Under the pieces are notes generated by a model. The model was not told where the DNA came from and made no database searches. It saw only the letters and a program-made list of their open reading frames with translations. DNA of 64,000 nt from Diplonema japonicum (lineage: Eukaryota > Euglenozoa > Diplonemea > Diplonemida > Diplonemidae), in the NCBI GenBank assembly GCA_964019335.1, contig OZ025691.1:124001-188000 (forward strand). Direction: 5' to 3'. The translations under genes were made by a program, and so were the position numbers. The stretch's first letter is position 1. Every line of letters begins with the position of its first letter. Below are positions 33,246-44,800 of the stretch, piece by piece.

Positions 33246-36200
33246 ATGTCGCACCTTCAGAGGGTTGGTGTCCCGAGGGAATTCTCCGACTCATTCTCCG
33301 CCTTGAAATCGGTTCCCTTGTTCTTCTTCGGGGTTGTGGACAAGTATAAAAAGAGTTGGAAGGTGGAGAAGCGTGTGGTGGCTGTCACAGACTACTACCT
33401 GTACACGGCCAGGACTGGCGGAGACATCAGCAGGTGCATCGATTTGAAGATGATTTCAGAAGTTTTTGTGAATGATTCGCAGCACCAGCTCGCGCTCAAG
33501 ATACCGCGGCAGTACGACCTGTGCATACAAACTCCGGAGTACAGGAAACTGGCTGACGTTCTTGAAGTTTTGATACAAGGAACGAAGAAAGATTTCGTGC
33601 TGACAGTTCTGCCGCCCAATGTAAGGGTGGGGAGTTCTCAGTACCCGGTACAGCTTCAAAGACCTTCCAATTATAAGTTAGAGATCAAGAACGAGGAAAC
33701 TGTGCTCGCAGATGACACAGTTACCCCACGTGAAGAAGAAAGGGTTGATGAGGGTGTTAGACAACCGACACCTTTGCCTGCATACAGGCCTAGCGTCACA
33801 CCTTCAGTTCCTTCAATAGTGGATGAGCTTGAGATGCATAGTCGCTACATGCCCGAGCCGGCTGAGAAGCAGCAGTCTTTCCCTCAACCTCCTCAGTCTA
33901 CACAAGAGGTAATGCAGCATCATCAGCAGTCGCATCCTCATTACCCTTCCAACCCAGCTACGCCTCATGCGGTTGCACCTCCAGCTCCTCTTCCTCCTGC
34001 GCAGGAGTTGTACACAGTCCAACCTACTTCATCCATTGTTACCGTAACTGCCCCTGTCATGTCCCATAACCCCGCATTGCCTCCCACAAAGCACGTCCAT
34101 TCCACCTTTGGTTCTCATCAACCTGAGCCCATCCTCAACGCCCAGGTTTCTCACTCCCCCAGAGATGTTGTGCAAAACATGAGCTCCCTCCTTCCCCCCT
34201 ACCATGGTGTCGAGGCAGACAGGAGCTCAACTATCACGGTCCATGTCCCCGTCTCGCAGGACACAAAGAGGGAAACCTTCACCCCGTACGCTTCAACGGA
34301 TTATCCCACTGGCTATATCCATGAGCACCCGTCTGTCCACACGCAAGAGCCCGCTCATCCTAGCTTAATAGAGAACATGGTGAATGCCATTGATGCTCCT
34401 GCCGGAATCGACCCTATAGGGCGATGGCCAGGAGTGACCACTCCCATGCTACAACCGGAAGCTAACCCTGACATGACGATGAGGACGTGTGATACTGTTC
34501 CCGAAGACGCACCGACTGTGGTGTCGTCAAGACAGCCGACACCGCAGCAGCACTCTGTAGATCCCGTTCAGCCTGTGCGCCGCACCCCTGTGGAACTGCC
34601 TCTCCAGCCTCAGGTTGAGAGCAGGCAGCAAACACCACTTATGCAACCAACACCACCAATGCAGCCAGCAATGCAGCAGACACCACCAGTACAGCCAACA
34701 CAACAACCTGTGCAAACAATGCACCCGGAATTCGAGCAGTCTCAACCCCCACTTACTCAACTGCTAAGGGAGGAAAGTAGCGCAACTGTTCACTCACAGT
34801 GGCACTTGGAGAACACCACGCCTCACTTGCCAAGTGCTTCGACACCCTTAGACGCTCACCAGGCAGCTGTTACTCCGGCGCAGCTCACTCCACTCCTTTC
34901 GGTTGCCGACATGACAGATGAGATCGCCCTACCGCAAGCTAACATTGATACCTCCCTAGATCTCCCTAGCAACTTGCCGGACACAAGTATTGACGACCAA
35001 GTGCACCCTCTAGAGGCGTTTAAGCCCTCTGCTGTCGAAACGACTTCTGCTTCTTTCTTGCCACAAGACGTGCCTAAACCTGTGACCGTGCCCATATCTG
35101 TCAACGTTGATGATGTGAACCGCATGGCGTCGCCACCCCCTGACTACGTGGAGCTGCCATGGGGAAAGCACAGCCCCGCAGGGAAGCTTGCTGCTCACGA
35201 ACACCAAAGGGCTCAAGAAGCCGAATTGCGTGCTGCCCGATTGCTGAGCGAAATTATGGAGGGTGGTGCCGCATCTGAACCTCCTGCTAGAGCAAGCCCC
35301 ATGTCGGTACCAGCATCGGGATACCAGCCAGTGAACAACGGCTTGACATCAGTGCGAGGCGTATCACCCCCACGGCCAGGGCGCAGTGAAACGCCTGTTG
35401 CAGCTTCGCCACGAACGGGGGTTAAGAACATGCTTAGTGATCTCCTTGCCGCCCCCGATACACCACCGAGGGAGTCCTCTACACGGCGCAACTCACTTGA
35501 ACTGGGGCTGCCTGTCGATGCGAGCTGGCCGAGTAGTTTGTCTCAAGACGTACGTGCGAAGCTAAACCAGGCTCTGAAGTGCGACACGGCGGCGGCCATT
35601 GGCATTGCTCCTCATCAAGTTGAAATAGACGCCTTTATGGACATGAACGGCACAGCAACGGTGTGCTTTGCGCTAAACAGGCCCGACGAGAGGGACGAGG
35701 ATATCCTCTCTGTAAGGTACCAGGAGATGAGCGTGCACAGTAGAATCCCCATTCCCGAAACCATGAGAATCATCAGGGACTTGGGAGGGCTGCATCCAAT
35801 CGACAGGTCACGCAGGGCGTCTGCCAGCCAGGCGTCTGCCACACCTCAAATGATGTCGCATTCCCAGCTCTTACAGAGCCGTTTTGAACTCCAGGAAAGC
35901 ACAGCTGCCAGCAGCTATGATGGGAGGTACTGCAGTCCAGAGTCTGTCGAGAATGCGTTGTGGAACCCAAGAGGTGACACACCATCAGATGCTGCAGAGC
36001 AGCAAGTCATGCAAGCTGAACAGCGTGCAGCGGACCTTCTGTCGGCACTGCAGCATGACACGCAGGCTCTGCAAGCGGACCTTCAGAACCAGCTGGGTGC
36101 GATCGAGGAAGAAAGACAGAAGAAAGACACCATCTCAAACGAAGTGAGCAAACTGAAACAAGAGCTGCGCGACATGACCAACAAGGACTTTGAAAGGGTA

Positions 36201-38057
36201 TGCCTCTGAAACACTTCATACTCGCTTTTAGAGCCGACGACACAGCAGCGCGAGGAGAGACATGGAGACCGAACTGTCAAACTTGAAAAGACAGATGGCG
36301 CATCAAAACAGCACTGTCTTTGTTGAGGAACGAAGGCGGCTGGAAGACCACGTGCTGAACCTAAAGGGAGGGATCAGGAACATCGAGTCCCAAGCTCTAG
36401 AAAAGGTAAATTTAAAAAGAAAAAAAAGAAAATGAAATAAAAAACCACTCAGGATATGAAAAGCGCAGAAGAGAAACGCAACCTGGAGCACAGTTTGGTG
36501 ATGCTGCGAGAGGAAATCATGAGAACAAGCACCGAGAAGGTATCGATCAAACCACTATCCTCACCCACATGCAGGACGTTCAAAGCGAAAGAGAAAAACG
36601 CAGACTTGAAGAGGAGCTGGAAACACTGCGTTCAAAAATAAAGCACCTAGATGAGATCCATGTGGAGAAGGTAAGGAAAAACATGAAACAACAACCGGAA
36701 TTTTTTCCCCAACAGGAGAACCGAAGCGAGGAAGAAGACAAGAAGTTGCTAACCGAAATCGAACGAGTGAAGCGGGAGATGGTGGAGATGAACGCTTCAC
36801 AACAAGAGAAGGAATTGGAGCTTAAAAGGACGATAAACGAGAGAGAAAAAGCATTAAACGAAGGAACGAGCCGAATAGAGAAAGAGCTGCAAGAAATGAA
36901 GAAAGAGATGGCCGAGCTGACCGGCGAGACAAGCAAGGTGTTAATGCAAAACAGCACAGCGCTCGAAACCGAGCTCACCGACATCAAGAATTCTGTAGGG
37001 GTGATGATGACGCAGCACGTGGAGAACCAAGACGACAAGTTTCGATACATGGAGGGCATGGTCCTTGCCAACCGAAACGAAGCCGCACTGGAAACCGAGA
37101 AGCGTCTTGAGGACCAAGCCATGCAAAAAGACGCTAGTTTTGAAGCCCTCCAGAAAACGTACACCGACATGATTGCATCCCTTGAAAGCCAAGTCGGCAG
37201 CCTTCATCAAGAGCTTCTGACAACAAAAGATGTATGCATTCATTCATAGTAGTTTGAAAACACTCAACAGAGAGAACGAACCGCTCAGATTCATATGGAA
37301 CAAGCACAACAGGAAGCAATACAGGTGTGTATCCTTTAAAAAAAAAAAGCACAACTAACTACAGAAAGAAATTGATGCCACCGCCAAGGCGGAAGCACTG
37401 AAGTACTTATCCCAAGGGTTGCCTCCCACAGCACCACGCCGGCAGTCGCAGCCACCGGCCCCGTTGGCTCAAACCCCGATGCACCGTAGCTTTAACGCGA
37501 GGCCAGTTGTGTCTGTAGAGATGCTGAGAACATGCCCTGAGTACACCAATGTAATGAAGATGCTGGCAGAGGTTCATGCAAAAGTAGTGAAGGAGGTGGG
37601 TGATAAAGAAGCAAGGTTGAAGTCCGTGCTGAGCTTGAGCGACAAGGTCACAGAAGGTGAGGAAGGAAACACCGAGGGGCTTGAAAAGAAACTGCGAGAA
37701 ACGGTACAAGAAACTGACATGTTGAGAGGAGAACTGGAGCTCACTGGGAGCCAGCTTATCGCTGCGAGAGAGAAACGGTTACAGTCTCTTCTTACCAAGC
37801 AAGGCACGCCCATGTCACTTCCAACATACCTTCCTCAAAGGGAATCGACCATGCCCCCTGCAACACCTGAGTCTATTAGGAACCCATTGCCCCAAGCACG
37901 CGGCCAGAAACCGAGCACCCAACGGCTTCATGAAAGCGAGAGGCGTCTCCGAGAACTCCAACAAGAGTTTGTCCAGCCAGATGCGACCCCGTCTGACGAA
38001 GATGATGTCATGGCACAAGTCCGTGCCTGTTTGAACCGCACCAATTTGATAGAATGA
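33246..38057 (+). CDS. Long protein: N-terminal PH-like domain, disordered Pro/Gln region, coiled coil
   Basis: Spliced CDS is 33246-36197, 36232-36405, 36453-36539, 36575-36670, 36716-37231, 37271-37324 and 37365-38057, giving 1,523 residues. Residues 1-115 are homologous to the preceding CaaX protein. Residues about 120-650 are disordered, rich in Pro, Gln, His and Thr (repeats like MQPTPPMQP near residue 463). A compact segment lies at about 755-850 (DTAAAIGIAPHQVEID... DILSVRYQEM). From about 920 it is coiled coil, which all six introns (34-47 bp) interrupt without breaking heptads. The last 230 residues are mixed. No family is recognised. A membrane-associated cytoskeletal linker is inference. 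Exon 5 entry by the 45-bp intron is frame-neutral and least certain. Confidence 0.85.
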
Positions 38058-38833
38058 TTTCTTTTTCTTTTCTTTTTTTTTTTTTTTTTTGTTTCTTAGA
38101 ATCCTAGTCCTTCTCCCCACCCCCCTTATTTATTTGTACTCCACGCCTTGTTGTTCTTTTACATTCTTTTTTGTTACGATGGCACTGTAGATTATTTTAT
38201 TTCTTTCATTTTCATTACAATTTTCCATGCTTAATTTTCCGTCCAAGAAAAAAAAAAAAAAACGGCTGTATATCAGCTCAATTCCAAGTAGATTGCTTTT
38301 TCAGTTTGGACAAATGTGTTTCTTGAACCCCCTCTTGGTGAAACTATCAGAGGTATGGGTGCCAAACCAACATGCTTCATCATCTTAGCAGATTTTAAAC
38401 TCAACTGAAGTTAAAAAACTCATCAAACTTTGAAGAATGTTTCAAAATTGTTGATTTGCTTGAAGGTGCAGGGGGCTCAAGATCTTTGAGCCCTGCTCTT
38501 TGAGGAAAACACAAAACCCTTCTTTGTCAGGACGAGAACTGTCCTGGTGAAGTAAGTTAAATGTAATCTCTTGACAAGATTGACATGCCGATGTGACAGC
38601 CAAGCTTGCCCCATGCAAGTAAGGCAGTCAGATCTGTTATCAAACAAGCTCAGCAGACGACTTTTCACTACTTAAATATAAGAACTAGAAGAAACCTGGC
38701 ATGTGGTGCTATCACCCATTTTTTTTTGCATTTAAACCATTTGTGCCCACCTTATGATCCCCTCCTGGAATGGCCCCCAGAAGAAAAAACTCCCATGGGG
38801 CTTCTGGGAATTGTTTTCCGGAGACTTGAAATT
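38058..38833. other. Spacer with degenerate complex sequence
   Basis: After about 200 bp of T/A-rich spacer, 38260-38830 is complex but has no gene I can support. A 63-codon - strand frame at 38477-38668 (CLTCMGQAWLSHRHV...) may be debris of a mobile element, family not recognised. Confidence 0.4.
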
Positions 38834-39413
38834 AATATGATATGAGAAAAACACCGTTTACGGTAAGCAAATAACTTTTTTCCACCAAGTACTGTAAGCA
38901 GAATTTTTACCTCTATTCACGGTAACTTGGAACTTTTTTTTCCACGAAGTACGGTAACCCATAACTTTTTTTTCCACTCTCCCATGAAACCTTCCTGTTG
39001 TTCTCCTTTTTAGTTTTTCGAAATTTTGGATTTTTTTTGTGTCCGCCCCTTCCTGTGAAAACGTGAAGGATGGCCTCGGACCACCAATCGTGACAAAGTC
39101 ACAAATAGGCAGGCTGGCGAAGAGGAAGCGGGGTGAGAGGGAGGGGAAGAACATGCGCAGCAACTGGAGAAAGGTTGGGCAAAATGCTGCAACCTGCATT
39201 TCTCAACTGGTTGGGTTCAGCCCAATCACTCCTCAAAGTTCTTTCCCAAACCCTAATCAGGCATAAAAATGATACAGGTTACTAGTTGCATAAGGGAAAA
39301 ACTTAGTGGTTACAGTAATGTTGGTGGCTTCACTGCTACTAGTAGTTACCGTACTTGGTGAAAAAAAGTTTTTTGCTTACCGTCGACGAACAGTGTTTTT
39401 CCAATATGATATT
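38834..39413. mobile_element. 580-bp element with ~66-bp terminal inverted repeats
   Basis: The left end (aatatgatatgagaaaaaca... caccaagtactgtaa, about 38834-38897) is mirrored by the right end (ttaccgtacttggtg... gtttttccaatatgatatt, about 39346-39413), about 80-85% matched by eye. The segment tttttccac(c)aagtac(g/t)gtaa recurs directly two more times inside the left arm region (about 38933-38957 and 38964 on, partial). The interior, about 450 bp, has no long coding frame. Possible target duplication ttgaaa lies outside both ends. This fits a non-autonomous DNA transposon, superfamily unknown. Confidence 0.7.
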
Positions 39414-39434
39414 GAAAGCACCCCGTTTTGTTCC

Positions 39435-39484
39435 ATTACACATCTATGGAGATTTATCATTATCGTGCCTACGGAGATGCAGAA
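39435..39484 (+). promoter_or_regulatory. Conserved 50-bp upstream element, arm A
   Basis: It is a perfect inverted copy of 39888-39937 and about 90% identical over 37 nt to 39664-39700. In the other two places it abuts the 5' end of a tRNA gene. Here it abuts the candidate structured RNA. It may be an external promoter for RNA polymerase III, or simply the end of a duplicated block. Confidence 0.55.
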
Positions 39485-39660
39485 CTGGGGTCAAGGTCCC
39501 CGTCCGAGTCACGTAGGTCTACGCGGCTTGGAATTAAAGTAATTCAGCCCTCTTCGGCTGTTCCAAACAGGTCGCACGGGTTGGCGGAGTCCACAGCTCT
39601 ATCTGATTGCAGAAGAACTGGTCTTCGCCCTATGGTGGCACCTATTGGTATTTTGAAAAA
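39485..39660 (+). ncRNA. Candidate structured RNA downstream of the shared upstream element
   Basis: Helices visible by eye: GGGG 39487-39490 with CCCC 39498-39501; CGTA/TACG near 39512-39523; and a junction closed by TTGGAA 39528-39533 with TTCCAA 39561-39566 that encloses CAGCC 39545-39549 paired to GGCTG 39556-39560. It begins directly after the same upstream element that precedes both tRNA genes. I do not recognise it as 5S, 7SL, a U-snRNA or a spliced-leader RNA. The 3' end is unknown. An A-rich stretch comes at about 39655. Confidence 0.45.
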
Positions 39661-39663
39661 AAC

Positions 39664-39699
39664 GGATATTTATCATTATCGTGCCTACGGATATGCAGA
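39664..39699 (+). promoter_or_regulatory. Conserved upstream element, arm B
   Basis: About 36 nt directly upstream of the + strand tRNA gene, with two differences from arms A and C. Confidence 0.5.
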
Positions 39700-39772
39700 A
39701 GCAGAGTGGCGCAGTGGTCAGCGCGGTGGGCCCATAACCCACAGGTCGTAGGATCGAAACCTACCTCTGCTA
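39700..39772 (+). tRNA. Initiator tRNA-Met (CAT)
   Basis: A 73-nt cloverleaf: acceptor AGCAGAG/CTCTGCT with discriminator A, D stem GCGC/GCGC, anticodon stem GTGGG/CCCAC with loop cccataa (anticodon CAT), and T stem GTAGG/CCTAC with loop atcgaaa. The A1-T72 pair, the GGG/CCC at the base of the anticodon loop and the ATCG T loop are hallmarks of eukaryotic initiator tRNA. A run of five T (39774-39778) is the expected polymerase III terminator. No intron. Confidence 0.97.
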
Positions 39773-39815
39773 GTTTTTATCAACGCGTTATTTGTGGAGA
39801 TAATTGTAAAAAAAC

Positions 39816-39888
39816 TAGCAGAGGTAGGTTTCGATCCTACGACCTGTGGGTTATGGGCCCACCGCGCTGACCACTGCGCCACTCTGCT
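39816..39888 (-). tRNA. Initiator tRNA-Met (CAT), inverted identical copy
   Basis: It is identical over all 73 nt to the + strand gene, on the opposite strand, tail to tail with 43 bp between them. The - strand reads a T run just past the 3' end (39808-39814), a polymerase III terminator. It is one of the few - strand genes in the window. Confidence 0.97.
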
Positions 39889-39937
39889 TCTGCATCTCCG
39901 TAGGCACGATAATGATAAATCTCCATAGATGTGTAAT
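39888..39937 (-). promoter_or_regulatory. Conserved upstream element, arm C
   Basis: This is the upstream element of the - strand tRNA gene. It is identical over 50 nt to arm A in inverted orientation. Together with the tRNA pair it makes 39435-39937 largely palindromic. Confidence 0.55.
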
Positions 39938-40130
39938 TACTCAAGGCTTTTGAAGGGAAATTGTTGGTGGTTAAGCCTAGACTCAGTAAAAAGTGGAAAC
40001 TAAAATCTAGTTGATGGCAGTGTAATAAAGCTATTTTATCAGGTAAAATTCCGCGCACAAACAGTAGATAAAGCTTCAAGCTAGTTTTATACTAACAAAC
40101 AGTAAAACACAAACAAAGAAAAGAAACAAA
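39938..40130. other. Leader region of the PA2G4 gene, free of long homopolymers
   Basis: Unlike most leaders here, it lacks a strong pyrimidine tract. The last 60 nt are A/C-rich. The 5' processing site is unclear. Confidence 0.4.
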
Positions 40131-41468
40131 ATGGGTCGAGGACTTATCCGGTCGAGGAGCAAGAGTCGGATGACTGCTGTTGAGAAGAGGTCTGACAACA
40201 GAAAAAGGTCGCTTAGCAAGCTGAGACAAAAAATGGAAGCAGATGAGGGGAACTGGGAGGAGAGTGACGACGAGTACAGTGAGGAACCTTACGAAATAGA
40301 GGCTGAAAGTATCCAGGAAGAGTCCGTAGTGGACAGATACAAGATGGCGAGTAAATTTGTGAATAAGGCATTGGATGCGGTGATAGAAGGGTGTGTTGAA
40401 GGTGCGAGTGTATCTGAGTTGTGCTTGCTTGGCGACAAAATCATGGAAGAGGAATGTTCGAAGGTTTTTGTCAAGCCTAACGAGGACGGGGACAAGGTTT
40501 TCAAAGGAGTGGCGTTCCCGACATCGGTGTCGATGAATGACTTTGCAGCACACTACGCACCACATGCAAAGGAAGAATCCGGGAGAAAATTAAAGTCGGG
40601 TGACGTCACGAAAATCCACATGGGGTGCCACATCGATGGGTACATCTCGCAGGTCGTGCACACCATCGTTGTGGGCGACGTGGGTGACGCTCACGAGCAG
40701 GCCCAGGATGTTATTGAAGCAGCGTACAAAGCCGCTGAAATCGCATCCCGTGTCATGCGTCCTGACCTGAATAACAACAACGAGGCTGTGACAAACATGT
40801 TCCAGAGAGTTGCCTCCGACTATGGAGTGCAGACCTGCGAGGGCGTTCTGTCCCACAGGGTCCTTCGTTGGAACGCACTTGGGCCTGCCTGCATTGTTTC
40901 GGTTAGAATTTCGCACAGAGACGAACAGTTCCAGGAAGTCGAGCCGGTGACATTCGGGCCCAATGAAGTATGGACGTTAGACGTTGTGATGTCCACGGGG
41001 CACAAGCAGTTGCATTGCTCAGAAGAGCCGACCACGATCTGGAAGAGGAACGACATCATGCTGGCACCAAAGACGCGCTCTGCTCACTACGTTTTGAAGT
41101 CTGTCAGGGAGAAGCTGCTTAGCTTCCCGTTCAGCACTGCGCACTTCGAAAACCTCCCGATGGCTAAGATGGGTTTGAAGGACCTCCAGCACATGGACAT
41201 GGTCGACCCCATCCCAGTTATGAAGACGAAGAAGAGGGACGTTGTTGCAAGGTTCTCTTGGACTATGATGCTGACCCCTCAAGGCATCGTACGTCTAACA
41301 GGTCTTCCCCTCCCTGAAAACATCAACTCTGCGAAGAGCGTTAAAGATGCCGCGTGCATGTCTATCGCCAAAGCTTCCCTTCTTGCACCCTCCCACCCGA
41401 AGCGTGTCAAGCGAAACCGTACTGCCGCAAAGAAAAGAAAAACAGAGGATGCCATGGATGCCGACTAA
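40131..41468 (+). CDS. PA2G4: PA2G4/EBP1-type protein (catalytically dead methionine aminopeptidase fold)
   Basis: This is a 445-residue single-exon protein. EBP1/PA2G4 sits at the ribosomal tunnel exit and acts in ribosome biogenesis and growth control. After an acidic, family-atypical N-terminal extension (about 60 residues), the M24 peptidase-like pita-bread fold begins at VVDRYKMASKFVNKAL. It contains GVAFPTSVSMNDFAAHYAP, LKSGDVTKIHMGCHIDGYIS and LSHRVLRWNALGPACIV. The metal ligands of true aminopeptidases are not conserved (for example HMGCHIDG in place of the DxG..Dxx site), as in other EBP1 proteins. The KRVKRNRTAAKKRK tail matches the basic RNA-binding C-terminus. The start is ATG at 40131. 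The upstream tRNA locus is unrelated in function. Confidence 0.94.
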   Translation: MGRGLIRSRSKSRMTAVEKRSDNRKRSLSKLRQKMEADEGNWEESDDEYSEEPYEIEAESIQEESVVDRYKMASKFVNKALDAVIEGCVEGASVSELCLLGDKIMEEECSKVFVKPNEDGDKVFKGVAFPTSVSMNDFAAHYAPHAKEESGRKLKSGDVTKIHMGCHIDGYISQVVHTIVVGDVGDAHEQAQDVIEAAYKAAEIASRVMRPDLNNNNEAVTNMFQRVASDYGVQTCEGVLSHRVLRWNALGPACIVSVRISHRDEQFQEVEPVTFGPNEVWTLDVVMSTGHKQLHCSEEPTTIWKRNDIMLAPKTRSAHYVLKSVREKLLSFPFSTAHFENLPMAKMGLKDLQHMDMVDPIPVMKTKKRDVVARFSWTMMLTPQGIVRLTGLPLPENINSAKSVKDAACMSIAKASLLAPSHPKRVKRNRTAAKKRKTEDAMDAD

Positions 41469-41827
41469 AAAAAAAAAGGAAAAAAAAAAAAAAAATACAC
41501 TCTCCTCCCTCCTTCTTCATCCCCCCCCCCCCCCCCCCTTCCAATTTTCCACACACAAAGATCAGATCATCATTTCCCCTCCTTCCGTTTTCCTTCCTCT
41601 TACCCCGACCCATCCCCCCCTTTTATTATATTATTTGCAAACCATCAAGCATTACCCCTCTTTTTATATGTTGTCGCTCCAACAGAGCGTTTTGTTCCCT
41701 ACTCTTTCGCCCCCCTCCCCATTTTTTCTTGTTTTCTCCCCCTTCTCTTTCTTCCTTCGTTCCCATTTTCCCAGTTTGAAAAGCAACTAGGCGGAAGAAA
41801 TAAAAAGGTACCCATTAGACACGCAAA
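41469..41827. other. Pyrimidine-rich spacer with acceptor-like AG
   Basis: Long C and T tracts, then cccag at 41770-41774, followed by a 53-nt A/G-rich leader to the ATG at 41828. Confidence 0.55.
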
Positions 41828-44800
41828 ATGGACAATTTGTTGATTCAAAGCGCCCCGAAGAGCCCGAAACCACCAAAACCTTTAGACGAGCAGCCTGTAG
41901 TGACTAGAAGGCGCGTGACCCTGCCGTCGGCCTCGATCGAGCAAGTGAAGAAGCAGGAGGGGTCATTGCCGAGGATTTACAGACAAGGAAGGGCAATGCG
42001 CACATCTAAGGTGGAAATCACAAGGACGGTGGATACGGGAAACATCCGGCTTGCTTACCAGGAGGGAAGCAGGAAGACGCAGGAAGCGTTATCTAGTGCG
42101 AATGGCGCACTCTCTCGGATCCGAACCGCAACGAAGATAAACTGTGACCTGCCGTTAAAAACCCTCATCTCACAGATTGCCTCTAAAGAAGAAGCTATCC
42201 AAATTCTCGAAGAAAGAATTCAGGCCCTCTCCAATGACGTCTCCGAAAAGGAGCTTTCCTTCCAGAACCCAAACCTGTCGTCCCCGGTGTTGGAGACCAA
42301 CGATGTTTCAGAAGCCATTAGCAACATAAGAGTGTCTACCGAAGAATTCAAAGCAGAGTCACGCCGGTTCGAAGAAGAAACCCGCCAACTCCACCGATCC
42401 CTCCAAGCTGAGCTTTCGGAGAAAACTGCACAGCTTGACAGAAAACAAGAGCAGCGCGATTCATTAAAAGCGGAGCTGGAAACAAAGCTCGGGGGTGCAC
42501 GGCAAGGAGAAATGACCTGCAAAAAGATAAGCCACAGATACTTCGAAGAGAAAGACCTAGAGGAGGTTCGCGCCCTGCATACCAGGGTGAAAAGCTGCAA
42601 ATCAGACTTGAATATATGGAAGATCAAAGAGATCCTTGAACAGGCCAAAACAATACGCGGCTGTCTATGGACCAAGGAAGAAGTGGCTGCCGTCATGCAC
42701 GACACAAAGCTAGCAGCATTAAAACACGCACAGGGCTTACCGTGGGCAACGGTGGTCCCGTTCCATATCTTCACCACATCGTGGAACAAGCAGTCAGTGT
42801 GGCTCTCGAACGCATCTGACCCAAACTCATGGAGCCTCCTCAAGGATCCCTTGTACCCTATGCAAATGCGCGACCTTTTTCAAGAGCTGCCTATTGACGG
42901 TGCATGGAAAGGCCTAAAATGCTTCAAAGACGATGGTGTCAAACTCCTCTGTTACGAGCGAACACCTCACGACACCCTTCTTTCCGACTGTGTTCTTTGG
43001 ATCCCGTCTCCACGCATCGCCTTTCCTCAACAGGGCAAGCCCTGGGTCACTGAGCACCGACCCTCTCCAAGTGTTCTTGAGTACATCATGTCTCAGAAGT
43101 CTACTGAGATTCACTCAAACACGTCCACTGCCGAGCAGCAGTGGTCGGTAGAACCCTTCGTCGATCCCGAGATCGATGAGCTCGTAATGCGGTGCAAGTC
43201 CCTCCCCAATCAGCACGCTGTAGACCTCTCCGTCATCTCTAATCTTCGGGAGCTCCTTAGCGATAACGTGAACCGCCCCATTCAACTCCCCTCCGCTGTG
43301 AACTTTACTCTCATCAAGGGTACTTTTCTCGGTACTAGTAAAGACCCCATCACAGCACACATCACTACTTGTGGCTTTCGTTCATCAACGAAACCCAACC
43401 CGCACGCAGTGTCCCCTGATCCTATCTGGAATGAATCCTTCACCCTGCCAGTCCAGACCCTGCAGTCTGGGTCTACTTGCGGCTTGCGATGTGCCCCCCT
43501 ATTCTCCCTAGACGAAGCACCACCTTACTGTCTCGTGCTTGCCACATGTCCAACAGAGCAGTACCTCCAAGAACTTTCTGGGCGGCCAGCCACCGTTTGC
43601 TTCCATGGAATGGTCATCTCGGGCCAAACCTCACTCCTATCCATCACGGCGGCACAGGTGTGCACGGCTTCTGGTGTGTCGCCCGAAGAAGCCCTTGCGA
43701 CTTGTTTTAATGAATCAGGATTCATCCCTGGCGAGACGCCGCCTCCTGCGATTGTGTTGCTTTCCTGCAATGTTCCTGTGAAAGAAGCCTCGCGTGAAGT
43801 GGCGCTGTGCTTAGCGTCGATGCAGGTAGAGGTACCGTTTCAATGTTTTACGTGCAAATCGAGTGCGGGTGGAGAAAAGCTGTCAGGCGCTGTGGCGAGC
43901 ATTGTATGGGCACCAAACTCGGTGGAGGTGGGGACAGGGTTCATAGAGACATTGGAGGGATTCGACTTGCAGACATTGCTGAGTTCTAGTAGTCTTTGCG
44001 ACACTGTGTGCATTGGGGTATGCTACGAAAGCTCCTTTGGCAGTGTTGTTGAGGGGTGGAAAGAGATCCTGCCTAAGGACTGCGTTGTGTTTGGTGGCGA
44101 GTGCGAAGGTGTCACAGGGTGCACAGTCGCTGTCATTTGCTCTCCTTGCGAAACTGGCCCCACTGCGTGGCAGCCTATAAAGGTCGATATGTTATTCACA
44201 CAAAGTGATGTTAACATGGCACAGGCCACGGCAACGATACCCTTCTCGATGCTACGCAAGGCTGTTGTCTCCCCGCAGCAGTTCACGGTACCGATTGTCG
44301 TTAATAAAAAGCACGCGGAGATTGACCTATCAATATCCAGCGTTGAGCCCCCTCCAGGGGTGTCCCTTCCATGCATGCTACTGAAGGCGATGATCGAGAC
44401 AACGCATGGCTGCATCGAACATCTGTCACCGGGAGACATCACAGAGGCGTTGAGCTTCCAAGTCCTTCATTGGAACAAGAGAAAGACATACATCCTGTCG
44501 CTATCAGGGCACAACAAAGTGATAGCTGAGTACGTTTCCCACCCTGTGTCTACCCCAAACGGCGAGGAACTTACTTTTTCAAAGGAGCCCGCGAACGCTT
44601 CAGACCATTGCGAGTACTGCGGCGACGCCATCCGCCCGCAGTCGGGATTCTATTACTACTACCCATGCGCAGCTGCCATGAAGGTGTTGTGTAAGGTGTG
44701 CGGGTTCAAAGGCCACGTTGTGAAACTTGAAAGACACCGCAACCCTTGCGACGTGCAATACAATGAGCTCATTGCGCACACTGTTCAAAACAAAGACGTG

